Shown here: one piece after another, positions 1 through 5,828 of the stretch
Numbering within the stretch: position 1 is the stretch's first letter
How the letters are laid out: every line of letters begins with the position of its first letter
NCBI GenBank assembly: GCA_021204375.1
Contig: JAJPZL010000197.1
Coordinates: forward strand, 1-9,982
DNA from: Bacteroides sp.
GTDB taxonomy: Bacteria > Bacteroidota > Bacteroidia > Bacteroidales > Bacteroidaceae
Length of the DNA: 9,982 bases
Direction: 5' to 3'
Position numbers and translations under genes: made by a program
The notes under the pieces: generated by a model
Databases searched by the model: none
Told to the model about the DNA's origin: nothing
What the model saw: only the letters and a program-made list of their open reading frames with translations

Positions 1-309
1 GTTTCAGGCTTTGCCGCTAACAAAACTTCGAATGCTAATTATAACATTGATATCAATGTTAATAAATTGAGCGCTTATCTGGAATTGTCTGCATCACAGG
101 TGGAAGAGGTTGCTAACATCAGTTCTTATTTTTCTGATAAGATGTACTCTGCTTCCCGTGCCAAGAAAGGCCAGCAGAAAAAACTGCACGAAGCTGTATA
201 CGGCAACCTGAAGTTAATGAAAAATACATTGACTCCGGAGCAGTATGCTAAGTATTTGAAATTGATCAATGTAACTGTAAAGAATAAGGGTTTGGACGTG
301 GAGTTCTGA
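1..309 (+). CDS. Small probable secreted protein, 5' end cut by window edge
   Basis: The frame is open from base 1 to a TGA at 307-309, giving the last 102 residues; the true start lies upstream of the window. The first residues (VSGFAANKTSN) look like the end of a signal peptide with a cleavage site near FAA, so the TTG at 67 is very unlikely to be the start. The mature part is a small, mostly helical, basic protein with the stretches LSAYLELSASQVEEV, VYGNLKLMKNTL and LTPEQYAKYLKLINVT. I recall small exported Bacteroidales proteins of about 110-130 residues with this pattern (a heptad-like N-terminal helix, then YGNLKLMK and a C-terminal YxKY), but I know of no function and assign none. It is probably a monocistronic gene or the last of an operon, because two terminator-like hairpins follow it and the next gene is convergent. 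Confidence 0.75.
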   Translation, partial: VSGFAANKTSNANYNIDINVNKLSAYLELSASQVEEVANISSYFSDKMYSASRAKKGQQKKLHEAVYGNLKLMKNTLTPEQYAKYLKLINVTVKNKGLDVEF

Positions 310-335
310 TCCGATGGGATCATTAAAATGGAAGC

Positions 336-367
336 GGGTGATTTTTTAAAAGTCACCCCACTTTTTT
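336..367 (+). terminator. Rho-independent terminator after the first gene
   Basis: GGGTGA at 336-341 pairs with TCACCC at 353-358. The stem extends inward through a T-G wobble and T-A pairs to a three-base loop. A run of six T follows at 362-367. A smaller hairpin (TGATCC, loop GATG, GGATCA, 307-322) overlaps the stop codon just before it. Confidence 0.75.
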
Positions 368-380
368 ATATCCTTTCCTT

Positions 381-414
381 AACAGGAGAGAGCCTTTTTC
401 CTCTTCTGTTTTTT
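381..414 (+). terminator. Second hairpin with T-run in the convergent intergenic region
   Basis: AACAGGAGAG (381-390) and CTCTTCTGTT (401-410) form a 10-bp stem with one G-T wobble around a 10-base loop. A T-rich tail follows (409-414). The T-run sits on the plus-strand side, so this serves transcripts coming from the left. It ends 7 bases before the convergent minus-strand gene, and it may back up the terminator at 336-367. No comparably good T-run follows either hairpin on the minus strand. Confidence 0.6.
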
Positions 415-420
415 ATAAGA

Positions 421-933
421 TCATTTCCCTGTTAACTCCTTCTTATGCTTCCTGATCTTCTTCATTGCCCAATCGTAATGGCTGGAGGTGGCAGAAATGC
501 AATAAGCACCCAAACTGGAGGTTCCCGTCCATGAAAAATATTTTTTTGTAAATAACTCTTCCTCTGAAAATAAATCCATAAGTGTCATCACGTCTGAGTG
601 GCTTTTTTGTAAGAGTATTACGGCTTCTTTTAAAGGTGTATTTTGGTGTTTCTCCCAAAAAACAATATTCATTTGAGGATAGGTCTTCCAGTTGTACGGC
701 TTAGGTAAAAAGTCGGTTCTGTTTCCTGATCGATTGGAATGTACCCATTTTAATAATAGCTGATGCCATTCGTACAAATGTACCAGAACATCTCTGATGT
801 TTTTATCCCTGTTTTCGAAAGAAAACAATTTTTCTTGTTCCTCCTGGGTCATTGAATGAATAAGGGTAAAAAGTTTATGGAAGTTTTCTTCGCTACTTTG
901 TTTTAATTGCTCTTTTGTCGTCGGTCTTGCCAT
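421..933 (-). CDS. ClbS/DfsB family four-helix bundle protein (DUF1706)
   Basis: A 170-residue protein starting MARPTTKEQL, the usual opening of the DUF1706 family, at close to full family length. Recognisable blocks are FENRDKNIRDVLVHLYEWH (residues 39-57), FLPKPYNWKTYPQMN (75-89), ELFTKKYFSWTGTSSLGAY (126-144) and SATSSHYDWAMKKIRKHKK (147-165). The family belongs to the DinB-like four-helix fold. Its best-known member, ClbS, protects colibactin producers by inactivating the cyclopropane warhead of the toxin; most other members are uncharacterised. His52, Tyr54, His57 and His152 lie where DinB-like folds place functional residues, but I cannot show activity. The protein is predicted to be cytoplasmic, with no signal peptide. 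It is a single gene, divergent from the sigma-factor operon and convergent with the first gene. The ATG at 931-933 is preceded by an A/T-rich leader without a clear Shine-Dalgarno. No pks-like cluster is present. Confidence 0.88.
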   Translation of the reverse strand: MARPTTKEQLKQSSEENFHKLFTLIHSMTQEEQEKLFSFENRDKNIRDVLVHLYEWHQLLLKWVHSNRSGNRTDFLPKPYNWKTYPQMNIVFWEKHQNTPLKEAVILLQKSHSDVMTLMDLFSEEELFTKKYFSWTGTSSLGAYCISATSSHYDWAMKKIRKHKKELTGK

Positions 934-966
934 GATTTATTGCTACTTAAAGATGTATTTGATTAT

Positions 967-1004
967 CCATGTAAATATAACAATACCATTTTAAATTTGC
1001 ATGG
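967..1004. repeat. Imperfect inverted repeat (10-bp arms, 18-bp spacer)
   Basis: CCATGTAAAT (967-976) and ATTTGCATGG (995-1004) are inverted copies with nine of ten positions matching. The repeat lies 34 bases upstream of the ClbS-like start codon, between it and the divergent operon. It could be an operator for a dimeric regulator or an mRNA leader hairpin. Position and symmetry are the only evidence. Confidence 0.4.
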
Positions 1005-1107
1005 ATGATTTTAGTTTTATTGTGAAAGAATATCTTTGAAAGCAGGTCGTGGCATCAAGACCTCTCAGATTTTAACGTTGATCTGATCTATCTTCTCTTC
1101 TTATTTT

Positions 1108-1139
1108 TTTCAAAAAATCCGTTTTTGATATTAGATTTG
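1108..1139 (+). promoter_or_regulatory. Predicted Bacteroides-type promoter of the sigma-factor operon
   Basis: A -7 box TAGATTTG (1132-1139) matches TAnnTTTG exactly. A -33 element TTTC (1108-1111) lies 20 bp upstream, within the expected 19-21 bp spacing. Transcription would start near 1145, leaving a short leader of about 20 bases before the ATG at 1167. It resembles a housekeeping promoter, so the unit need not depend on its own sigma factor. Confidence 0.6.
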
Positions 1140-1166
1140 GAGTTCTTTTCCGTCTAATGAGTAGAA

Positions 1167-1670
1167 ATGGAGCTCGACACATTTAAATATAAGGTATTGC
1201 CCTTGCGGAGTAAGCTACACCATATCGCTATGAAATTCATGGAGAATGAAGAAGATGCGGAGGATGTGGTGCAGGAGTCCTTTATTAAATTGTGGCGTTT
1301 GAGGGATAAACTCCTTGCGTATGATAGTGTGGAGGCCCTGGCAGTGACTATTGTGAAGAATACCGTAGTCGATGTGCTCCGAAGCCGTAAATACCATGGA
1401 GGAGAAGAGCAGTTGTCTGGGGTCGAGTTCGGATACCGCACTCCCGGTGAGTGGACGGAGCAGCAGGATGCTGTCCAGTGCATACGAACGCTGATCGGGA
1501 AACTTCCCTCCCTGCAACAGGTCACTATCCGCATGAAAGATATTGAAGGGTATGAGATCAGCGAAATAGCAGAAATTACCGGGACCAGTGTTGAGAATGT
1601 CCGGGTAAATCTATCCCGTGCCAGAAAGAAAATTAAAGAGCAATTTATTCAAATGAACCGGCGAGTATGA
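1167..1670 (+). CDS. ECF-type RNA polymerase sigma factor
   Basis: A 167-residue sigma-70 family protein of the extracytoplasmic-function group, normal length for Bacteroidota. Region 2 covers about residues 10-75 and includes the core-binding and -10 recognition block with NEEDAEDVVQESFIKLW (27-43). Region 4 covers about 107-157, with the helix-turn-helix around IEGYEISEIAEITGTSVENVRVNLSRARKK split across residues 126-155. There is no region 1.1 or 3, as usual for ECF factors. It would direct RNA polymerase to a small set of promoters when released from an anti-sigma factor. Its TGA overlaps the next ATG (ATGA, 1667-1670), implying translational coupling to the putative anti-sigma gene. The downstream genes encode envelope proteins, so an envelope-related regulon is plausible but inferred. 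I cannot name the ECF subgroup or its promoter motif. Confidence 0.95.
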   Translation: MELDTFKYKVLPLRSKLHHIAMKFMENEEDAEDVVQESFIKLWRLRDKLLAYDSVEALAVTIVKNTVVDVLRSRKYHGGEEQLSGVEFGYRTPGEWTEQQDAVQCIRTLIGKLPSLQQVTIRMKDIEGYEISEIAEITGTSVENVRVNLSRARKKIKEQFIQMNRRV

Positions 1671-2158
1671 AAGAGATAAGAGAATTACTGTACAACTATT
1701 TCGAGGGATACACCGATGCTGCCCAGAAACGACGCCTGAGGGACTATTTCCTGAAAGGAGATATCCCGGAGGATCTGCTGATCTATAAGCCTCTGTTCGT
1801 CTACCTGGAAGAGGAGGTCGCTGCTTTCAGGAAGCAGGAAAAGCCGGCTGTCGTAAAAAGTAAAACCTTTCCTCTTCTTACCTATATCTCCGGTGTAGCT
1901 GCTGCCCTGCTTCTGATCCTGGGTATCGGCTCTCTTCTCAGGCAGGATGACCCCTGTCTCTGTACGGGAAGCTATGTGATGATCGACGGTAAATGCTACA
2001 CAGACCCTTCTGTGATACGGAGTATGGCAGTAGAGGCATTGGAACAGGTTTCATCACCCCTGGAAGAGGAGTTTTCCGGAGAAACGGAGAGGTATGACGG
2101 AAGCAATATTGTCAAGGAACAGTTAAGTGAATTTGGTGCTCTTTTTAATGAAGATTAA
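1667..2158 (+). CDS. Single-pass membrane protein, probable anti-sigma factor
   Basis: A 163-residue protein translated from the ATGA overlap with the sigma-factor gene. It has a charged, helical cytoplasmic part (about residues 1-66, with YNYFEGYTDAAQKRRLRDYF resembling the short N-terminal helices of Bacteroidota anti-sigma proteins). One transmembrane segment follows (about 69-91), then a periplasmic tail of about 70 residues. The tail opens with three cysteines close to the membrane (Cys97, Cys99, Cys110, in DDPCLCTG and IDGKCYTD) and continues with an acidic helix. There is no FecR domain and no zinc-binding HxxxCxxC motif, so it is not a classic FecR or ZAS anti-sigma factor. The role is inferred from gene order, coupling and topology; the family itself has no name I can give. 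The cysteines could form a disulfide or respond to redox state, which is speculation. Confidence 0.7.
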   Translation: MKEIRELLYNYFEGYTDAAQKRRLRDYFLKGDIPEDLLIYKPLFVYLEEEVAAFRKQEKPAVVKSKTFPLLTYISGVAAALLLILGIGSLLRQDDPCLCTGSYVMIDGKCYTDPSVIRSMAVEALEQVSSPLEEEFSGETERYDGSNIVKEQLSEFGALFNED

Positions 2159-2164
2159 AACGAT

Positions 2165-2638
2165 ATGAGTAGAATGATAAAGAACAGAGTCTGGCTGGTC
2201 CTCTTCTTCCTGGCGATTGCCGGGTACGGAACCACCCTGTATGCAGAGACCGGACAACAGGAGCTGAAGATAGAAGAGGTATTCCGTAAATATGGAAAGA
2301 GGAAAAATGTGACCATGGTTGAACTCTCCGGTGAGATGCTTGATACGTATGGCATGACCCACTATAAAAGCATCACCATTAAAGGGGACGAAGAGGCGCT
2401 GAAGTTTGTGCGCCAATCGCTGGAGGCCGATCAGGAGGGAGCCCGCAAGATCAAGGAGGTAACCGATGGCGGCGGTATTATTTCTGCCTACTATCAACTT
2501 AAAAGTCCCTTGCCGGATCATAACCGCTTTATTCTTTTTAAGGTAAATAAAAAGCTGGTCGTTACCCTTATCTATATAGAGGAGAAACTGGATAGCGACG
2601 ATCTTATCACCCTTCTCTTTACCCAGAAAGATTTCTAA
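2165..2638 (+). CDS. Small secreted protein of unknown function, DUF6108-like
   Basis: A 157-residue protein with a signal peptide: basic start MSRMIKNR, hydrophobic core WLVLFFLAIAG, and a predicted cleavage after LYA (residue 27). The mature part of about 130 residues has a mixed alpha/beta pattern: IEEVFRKYGKRKNVTMVELSG, then YKSITIKGDEEALKFVRQSLEAD, then RFILFKVNKKLVVTLIYIEEKLDSDDLITLLF. This layout (KYGK..N.TMVELSG, a three-strand core, and a final T-IYIEG-like strand plus helix) matches my memory of the Bacteroidales DUF6108 family, but I cannot verify it by search. There is no lipobox cysteine, so it is probably periplasmic. It starts 6 bases after the previous stop and lies 20 bases before the beta-barrel gene, within the same unit. 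No function is known. Confidence 0.75.
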   Translation: MSRMIKNRVWLVLFFLAIAGYGTTLYAETGQQELKIEEVFRKYGKRKNVTMVELSGEMLDTYGMTHYKSITIKGDEEALKFVRQSLEADQEGARKIKEVTDGGGIISAYYQLKSPLPDHNRFILFKVNKKLVVTLIYIEEKLDSDDLITLLFTQKDF

Positions 2639-2658
2639 CATTCAACACATACGTATAT

Positions 2659-3579
2659 ATGAAAAGAATTACTACTATTTTAGTGCTCTCTCTCTGCACC
2701 GTCTGGCTTATGGCCGCCGATCATTTCTCTTTGCCGGCAGATACCATTATTTATTTAGAGGATAAAAAGATAGAGGTCCGGGAAAGTAACTCCCGGATAA
2801 AAGTAAGTGTATATGAGCAGAATGAAGAGGGAGGCTATACAGAAAGTGAAAAAGTTTTTGAAGGGCACTACCGGGATGGTAAAAGCCACGAGAACCGGGT
2901 ACACTCCCGTAACCTGGTTTTTACCCAGCCTAAAACCAGGGCTAAGAACCGGCGCAGGTATCATATTGACCCGCACTGGGCGGGATTCAGCATAGGTTTT
3001 GCTAATTTATTCGACAGTCACCTGAATATTAACGATATAGACGGAGTAAGCCTCAACAGTGGCAGATCGCTGGAGTATAATCTCAACTTCTGGGAAGAGT
3101 ATGTAGCTTTTTCCCGTTTTCCGGTTGCCATTGTAACCGGTATGGGGCTCCGCTTTACCCGGTATAACCTGGATGGTATCTATCTCTCCAAAATAGACCG
3201 GGAAACAGTTGTAGTTACTCCGGGACGGCATATGGACCTGCGTAAAAGTAAACTCAATGTAACCAGCCTTACCATCCCCCTGTTACTGGAGTGGCAGACA
3301 AAAGGGAGTAACTGGAACGAGTTCTATCTCTCTGCCGGTGTGGTAGGGGTCGTAAAGATGGGAGGATCTTCCCGCGTGCGTTACCGGGACGAGCACGGAA
3401 AAAGGCACAAGATCAAAGAGGGCGGAATGTACCTGCGCCCTGTATCCTTTGATCTTCAGGAACAGGCCGGTATCGGCTCGTTCGTGGTTTATGCCAAATA
3501 TTCACCGCTGAGTGCCTTTGAAAAGAACAAAGGGCCTGAAGTGCATCCCGTTACTTTAGGGGTCTCTTTTAATTTTTAG
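2659..3579 (+). CDS. Outer-membrane beta-barrel protein
   Basis: A 306-residue protein with a signal peptide (MKRITTILVLSLCTVWLMAA, residues 1-20). A hydrophilic N-terminal segment (about 25-105) contains short strands such as IIYLEDKKIEVRE and IKVSVYEQ, then a basic linker PKTRAKNRRRYHIDP. From about residue 106 to the end there are alternating amphipathic strands typical of a small barrel: HWAGFSIGFANL, YNLNFWEEYVAFSRF, VAIVTGMGLRFTRYNL, KLNVTSLTIPLLLEWQ, EFYLSAGVVGVVKMG, SFVVYAKYSPLSAF and HPVTLGVSFNF. The chain ends in Phe, the usual outer-membrane sorting signature. The KYSPLSAFEKNKGPEVHPVTLGVSF ending is split over residues 280-306 and is familiar from Bacteroidales barrel proteins of unknown role. 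It is the last gene of the sigma-factor unit and is closed by a terminator. It may be the envelope component sensed or controlled by the sigma/anti-sigma pair (inference). Confidence 0.85.
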   Translation: MKRITTILVLSLCTVWLMAADHFSLPADTIIYLEDKKIEVRESNSRIKVSVYEQNEEGGYTESEKVFEGHYRDGKSHENRVHSRNLVFTQPKTRAKNRRRYHIDPHWAGFSIGFANLFDSHLNINDIDGVSLNSGRSLEYNLNFWEEYVAFSRFPVAIVTGMGLRFTRYNLDGIYLSKIDRETVVVTPGRHMDLRKSKLNVTSLTIPLLLEWQTKGSNWNEFYLSAGVVGVVKMGGSSRVRYRDEHGKRHKIKEGGMYLRPVSFDLQEQAGIGSFVVYAKYSPLSAFEKNKGPEVHPVTLGVSFNF

Positions 3580-3623
3580 GGGAGAGATTGGGTTTATCGG
3601 TGTAGTACGTTTTATAGGTCTGT

Positions 3624-3651
3624 TGCCGGCTTTATAGCCGGTGGCTTTTTT
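3624..3651 (+). terminator. Rho-independent terminator of the sigma-factor operon
   Basis: CCGGCT (3626-3631) and AGCCGG (3636-3641) form a perfect stem with a TTAT loop. The outer G3625-T3642 and T3624-G3643 positions can add wobble pairs. Six T (3646-3651) follow. It lies about 45 bases after the beta-barrel stop codon and insulates the ilv operon from read-through. Confidence 0.85.
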
Positions 3652-3652
3652 G

Positions 3653-3680
3653 TTTCTTTTTTGGCCACTCAAAAAAGAAA
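3653..3680. repeat. Perfect 11-bp inverted repeat directly after the terminator
   Basis: TTTCTTTTTTG (3653-3663) and CAAAAAAGAAA (3670-3680) are exact inverted copies around the six bases GCCACT. The element adjoins the terminator and lies about 90 bp before the ilv promoter. The palindrome has T-rich and A-rich arms, so it could add a bidirectional stop. I recall similar T-run/A-run palindromes between genes in Bacteroidales genomes, so it may be a dispersed intergenic repeat. Confidence 0.6.
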
Positions 3681-3769
3681 AGAACCTCTCCAAAACTTAT
3701 AAACCCTCCCTATATCCATGCCTTTTGCTTTCAATTGATAATAAAAGCATGATTTTTTTCTTTAATTTG

Positions 3770-3800
3770 TTTGGAGTTAATAAAAGAACCCTTACCTTTG
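3770..3800 (+). promoter_or_regulatory. Promoter of the ilv operon (Bacteroides consensus)
   Basis: A -33 TTTG (3770-3773) and a -7 TACCTTTG (3793-3800) are separated by exactly 19 bp and match the Bacteroides primary sigma promoter at every consensus position. Transcription would begin near 3806-3808, about 17 bases before the leader peptide ATG and about 200 bases before ilvD. A second, overlapping TTTG (3766-3769) is too far upstream (23 bp) to fit better. Confidence 0.85.
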
Positions 3801-3823
3801 CACCCATAATCGTTAAAAATGAA

Positions 3824-3904
3824 ATGAGTACGAGTATTCTTACAGTCCTTAACCTGGTCGTTCTTCTGATTGTCAGCGTCGTGGTGGTTCCATCAAGAGC
3901 GTGA
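3824..3904 (+). CDS. ilv operon leader peptide, rich in Ile/Leu/Val
   Basis: A 26-codon reading frame (MSTSILTVLN, then LVVLLIVSVVVVPSRA) with 15 branched-chain residues: 8 Val, 5 Leu, 2 Ile. It includes four consecutive Val codons at 3878-3889. It starts just downstream of the predicted ilv transcription start and ends before an attenuator-like terminator. The pattern is strikingly like the enterobacterial ilv leader peptide, with clustered Val/Leu/Ile codons followed by Pro, although shared descent cannot be claimed. Its expected role is to sense charged branched-chain tRNAs: a ribosome stalls on these codons when they are scarce and thereby lets transcription enter ilvD. The frame is open upstream of this ATG, but that part precedes the promoter and would not be transcribed. 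A two-codon frame (ATGAAATGA from 3819) overlaps the start. No strong Shine-Dalgarno is seen. Confidence 0.85.
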   Translation: MSTSILTVLNLVVLLIVSVVVVPSRA

Positions 3905-3962
3905 GAAAGGGTTATATCTGTATAGATCGTAGGATTAAAGATATTGTTGGAGCCTTTCTCAT
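3901..3962 (+). promoter_or_regulatory. Predicted antiterminator of the ilv attenuator
   Basis: GTGAGAAAGG (3901-3910) can pair with CCTTTCTCAT (3953-3962): nine Watson-Crick pairs plus one G-T wobble. The second strand is the 5' arm of the downstream terminator, so the two structures exclude each other. The first strand contains the leader peptide stop codon (TGA, 3902-3904), so a ribosome that finishes the peptide would cover it. A ribosome stalled on the Val run would leave it free. A weaker partner for the same segment, TTCTTAC at 3837-3843 inside the leader (7 pairs, one wobble with 3901-3907), could act as the protector arm when the leader is not translated. Confidence 0.75.
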
Positions 3963-3985
3963 CGTGTGAGAGAGGCTCTTTACTT
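3950..3985 (+). terminator. ilv attenuator terminator hairpin
   Basis: GAGCCTTTCTCA (3950-3961) and TGAGAGAGGCTC (3967-3978) form a 12-bp stem with one T-G wobble and a five-base loop (TCGTG). A moderate T-rich tail (TTTACTT, 3979-3985) follows. It lies 45 bases after the leader peptide and 30 bases before the ilvD start, inside the operon's own leader, which is where an attenuator belongs. Confidence 0.82.
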
Positions 3986-4008
3986 AATAAGAAATTAATA
4001 AAACAACA

Positions 4009-5811
4009 ATGAAAAAGGAGTTACGCAGTTCTACTAGCACACAGGGCAGACGAATGGCAGGAGCCAGGGCGCTCTGGGCTGCCAACGGTATGAAAAAAGA
4101 GCAAATGGGTAAGCCCATTATTGCCATTGTCAATTCATTTACTCAGTTTGTTCCCGGACACGTTCATTTGCACGACATCGGGCAGCAGGTAAAAGCCGAA
4201 ATTGAAAAGCTGGGATGCTTTGCTGCTGAATTCAATACGATCGCCATTGACGATGGTATCGCTATGGGACACGACGGTATGCTCTACTCCCTGCCTTCCC
4301 GTGAAGTCATTGCCGATAGTGTAGAGTATATGGTCAATGCCCACAAGGCAGATGCGATGGTGTGTATCAGTAACTGTGATAAAATTACTCCGGGGATGCT
4401 CATGGCTGCCATGCGGCTCAATATTCCGGCGGTATTTGTATCCGGCGGTCCGATGGAAGCCGGGGAGCTGGAGGGTCAGCACCTGGACCTGATCGATGCC
4501 ATGATCAAATCTGCTGATGAAAGTGTAAGTGATCAGGAGGTAAAAAAGGTAGAGATGAATGCCTGTCCTACCTGTGGAAGCTGTTCCGGTATGTTCACTG
4601 CCAACTCCATGAATTGCCTCAATGAGGCCATCGGACTGGCACTTCCCGGGAACGGTACCATTGTGGCTACCCACAAGAACCGTGCGGAACTCTTTAAAGA
4701 AGCGGCTCAACTAATTGTAAAGAATGCTTATAAATATTACGAAGAGGGAGACGAAAGTGTATTGCCGCTGAGTATTGCTACCCGTGCTGCCTTCCTGAAT
4801 GCCATGACACTGGATATTGCCATGGGAGGTTCGACCAATACGGTGCTTCACCTGCTGGCTATAGCTAATGAAGCGGGTGTAGGCTTTACGATAGACGATA
4901 TCGATATGCTCTCCCGCCGCGTACCTTGCCTCTCTAAAGTGGCCCCCAATACCCAGAAATACCATATTCAGGATGTGAACCGTGCCGGTGGTATTTTGGC
5001 GATTGTACAGGAGCTTAGTAAAGGAGGACTTGTAGACACTACAGTCAAACGGGTAGACGGACTGACACTGGCAGAAGCCATTAATAAATATGGTATCACC
5101 AGCCCCGATGTATGTGAGGAAGCGATCAAAAAATACAAAAGTGCTCCCGCAGGAGGATTTAACCTCGTGTTAGGTTCTCAGGAAGCCTACTATAAAGAGC
5201 TCGATACAGACCGGGCGGAAGGATGTATCCGTGATATTGAGCACGCCTACTCCAAAGACGGAGGACTGGCTGTTCTCAAAGGGAACATTGCGCTGGATGG
5301 TTGCGTAGTAAAGACTGCCGGTGTAGACGAAAGCATCTGGAAGTTTACAGGCCCTGCCAAAGTTTTCGATTCGCAGGAAGCTGCCTGTGAGGGGATCCTG
5401 GGCGGAAAAGTAGTCAGCGGAGATGTAGTGGTCATCGTATACGAAGGCCCCAAAGGAGGTCCCGGTATGCAGGAGATGCTCTATCCCACTTCTTACATTA
5501 AATCCAGACACCTCGGTAAAGAGTGTGCCCTGATCACCGACGGACGTTTCAGCGGAGGTACCTCAGGCCTGAGTATCGGCCACGTATCCCCCGAAGCAGC
5601 TGCCGGCGGGAACATCGGTAAACTCAGGGACGGGGATATCATAGAGATCAATATACCTGAAAGAACAATCCATGTAAAACTTACGGACGAAGAACTGGCT
5701 GCCCGCCCGATGTTCCCGGTAACGCGCGACCGGAATGTATCGAAAAGTCTCAGGGCTTATGCCAGTATAGTAAGCTCGGCCGATAAGGGAGCAGTGAGAA
5801 TAATAGATTAA
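4009..5811 (+). CDS. ilvD: Dihydroxy-acid dehydratase
   Basis: A 600-residue IlvD/Edd family enzyme, close to the long bacterial form (E. coli about 616). It dehydrates 2,3-dihydroxy-isovalerate and 2,3-dihydroxy-3-methylvalerate to the 2-keto acids that precede valine/leucine and isoleucine. Visible signatures are [13 protein letters not shown] (78-90, with Mg-binding-type Asp), [10 protein letters not shown] (121-130; iron-sulfur Cys123, Asp124, and Lys125, carbamylated in homologues), [19 protein letters not shown] (186-204, cluster cysteines), [15 protein letters not shown] (272-286), and [20 protein letters not shown] (511-530, with the catalytic-type Ser515 region). It is a cytoplasmic enzyme needing an Fe-S cluster and sensitive to oxygen in known members. 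It is the first structural gene of the operon, 30 bases after the attenuator hairpin and 17 bases before ilvB. The start codon has an A-rich leader and no Shine-Dalgarno. Confidence 0.98.
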   Translation: MKKELRSSTSTQGRRMAGARALWAANGMKKEQMGKPIIAIVNSFTQFVPGHVHLHDIGQQVKAEIEKLGCFAAEFNTIAIDDGIAMGHDGMLYSLPSREVIADSVEYMVNAHKADAMVCISNCDKITPGMLMAAMRLNIPAVFVSGGPMEAGELEGQHLDLIDAMIKSADESVSDQEVKKVEMNACPTCGSCSGMFTANSMNCLNEAIGLALPGNGTIVATHKNRAELFKEAAQLIVKNAYKYYEEGDESVLPLSIATRAAFLNAMTLDIAMGGSTNTVLHLLAIANEAGVGFTIDDIDMLSRRVPCLSKVAPNTQKYHIQDVNRAGGILAIVQELSKGGLVDTTVKRVDGLTLAEAINKYGITSPDVCEEAIKKYKSAPAGGFNLVLGSQEAYYKELDTDRAEGCIRDIEHAYSKDGGLAVLKGNIALDGCVVKTAGVDESIWKFTGPAKVFDSQEAACEGILGGKVVSGDVVVIVYEGPKGGPGMQEMLYPTSYIKSRHLGKECALITDGRFSGGTSGLSIGHVSPEAAAGGNIGKLRDGDIIEINIPERTIHVKLTDEELAARPMFPVTRDRNVSKSLRAYASIVSSADKGAVRIID

Positions 5812-5828
5812 TAAAGACAACAAAAGTT

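Larger units (their letters stand above)
934..1166. other. Divergent intergenic region between the ClbS-like gene and the sigma-factor operon
   Basis: This A/T-rich spacer must hold the start signals for both flanking genes. I see a long imperfect inverted repeat at 967-1004 (listed separately), a short inverted repeat AGGTC/GACCT at 1044-1048 and 1059-1063, and a good plus-strand promoter at 1108-1139. No convincing minus-strand TAnnTTTG box with a correctly spaced -33 was found for the ClbS-like gene. No open reading frame of note is present. Confidence 0.6.

Noticed and set aside
992..999. TAAATTTG, a match to the -7 promoter box on the plus strand
   Set aside because: The nearest upstream TTTG is about 30 bp away, outside the 19-21 bp spacing, and the box forms part of an inverted repeat.
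1031..1038. TATCTTTG, another -7 box match upstream of the sigma-factor gene
   Set aside because: No TTTG-like -33 element at the right distance, and the box at 1132-1139 is closer and better supported.
2123..2641. A 172-codon minus-strand frame opposite the DUF6108-like gene
   Set aside because: The plus-strand frame has a signal peptide, fits the operon spacing and resembles a known family. The antisense product resembles nothing.
3641..3904. An 87-codon reading frame containing the ilv leader peptide at its end
   Set aside because: Its first 61 codons cross the inverted repeat and the consensus ilv promoter, so they would not be on the transcript. Only the part from the ATG at 3824 is credible.
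4135..4710. A 191-codon minus-strand frame opposite ilvD
   Set aside because: It is entirely antisense to conserved ilvD coding sequence, with no recognisable domain or start signal.
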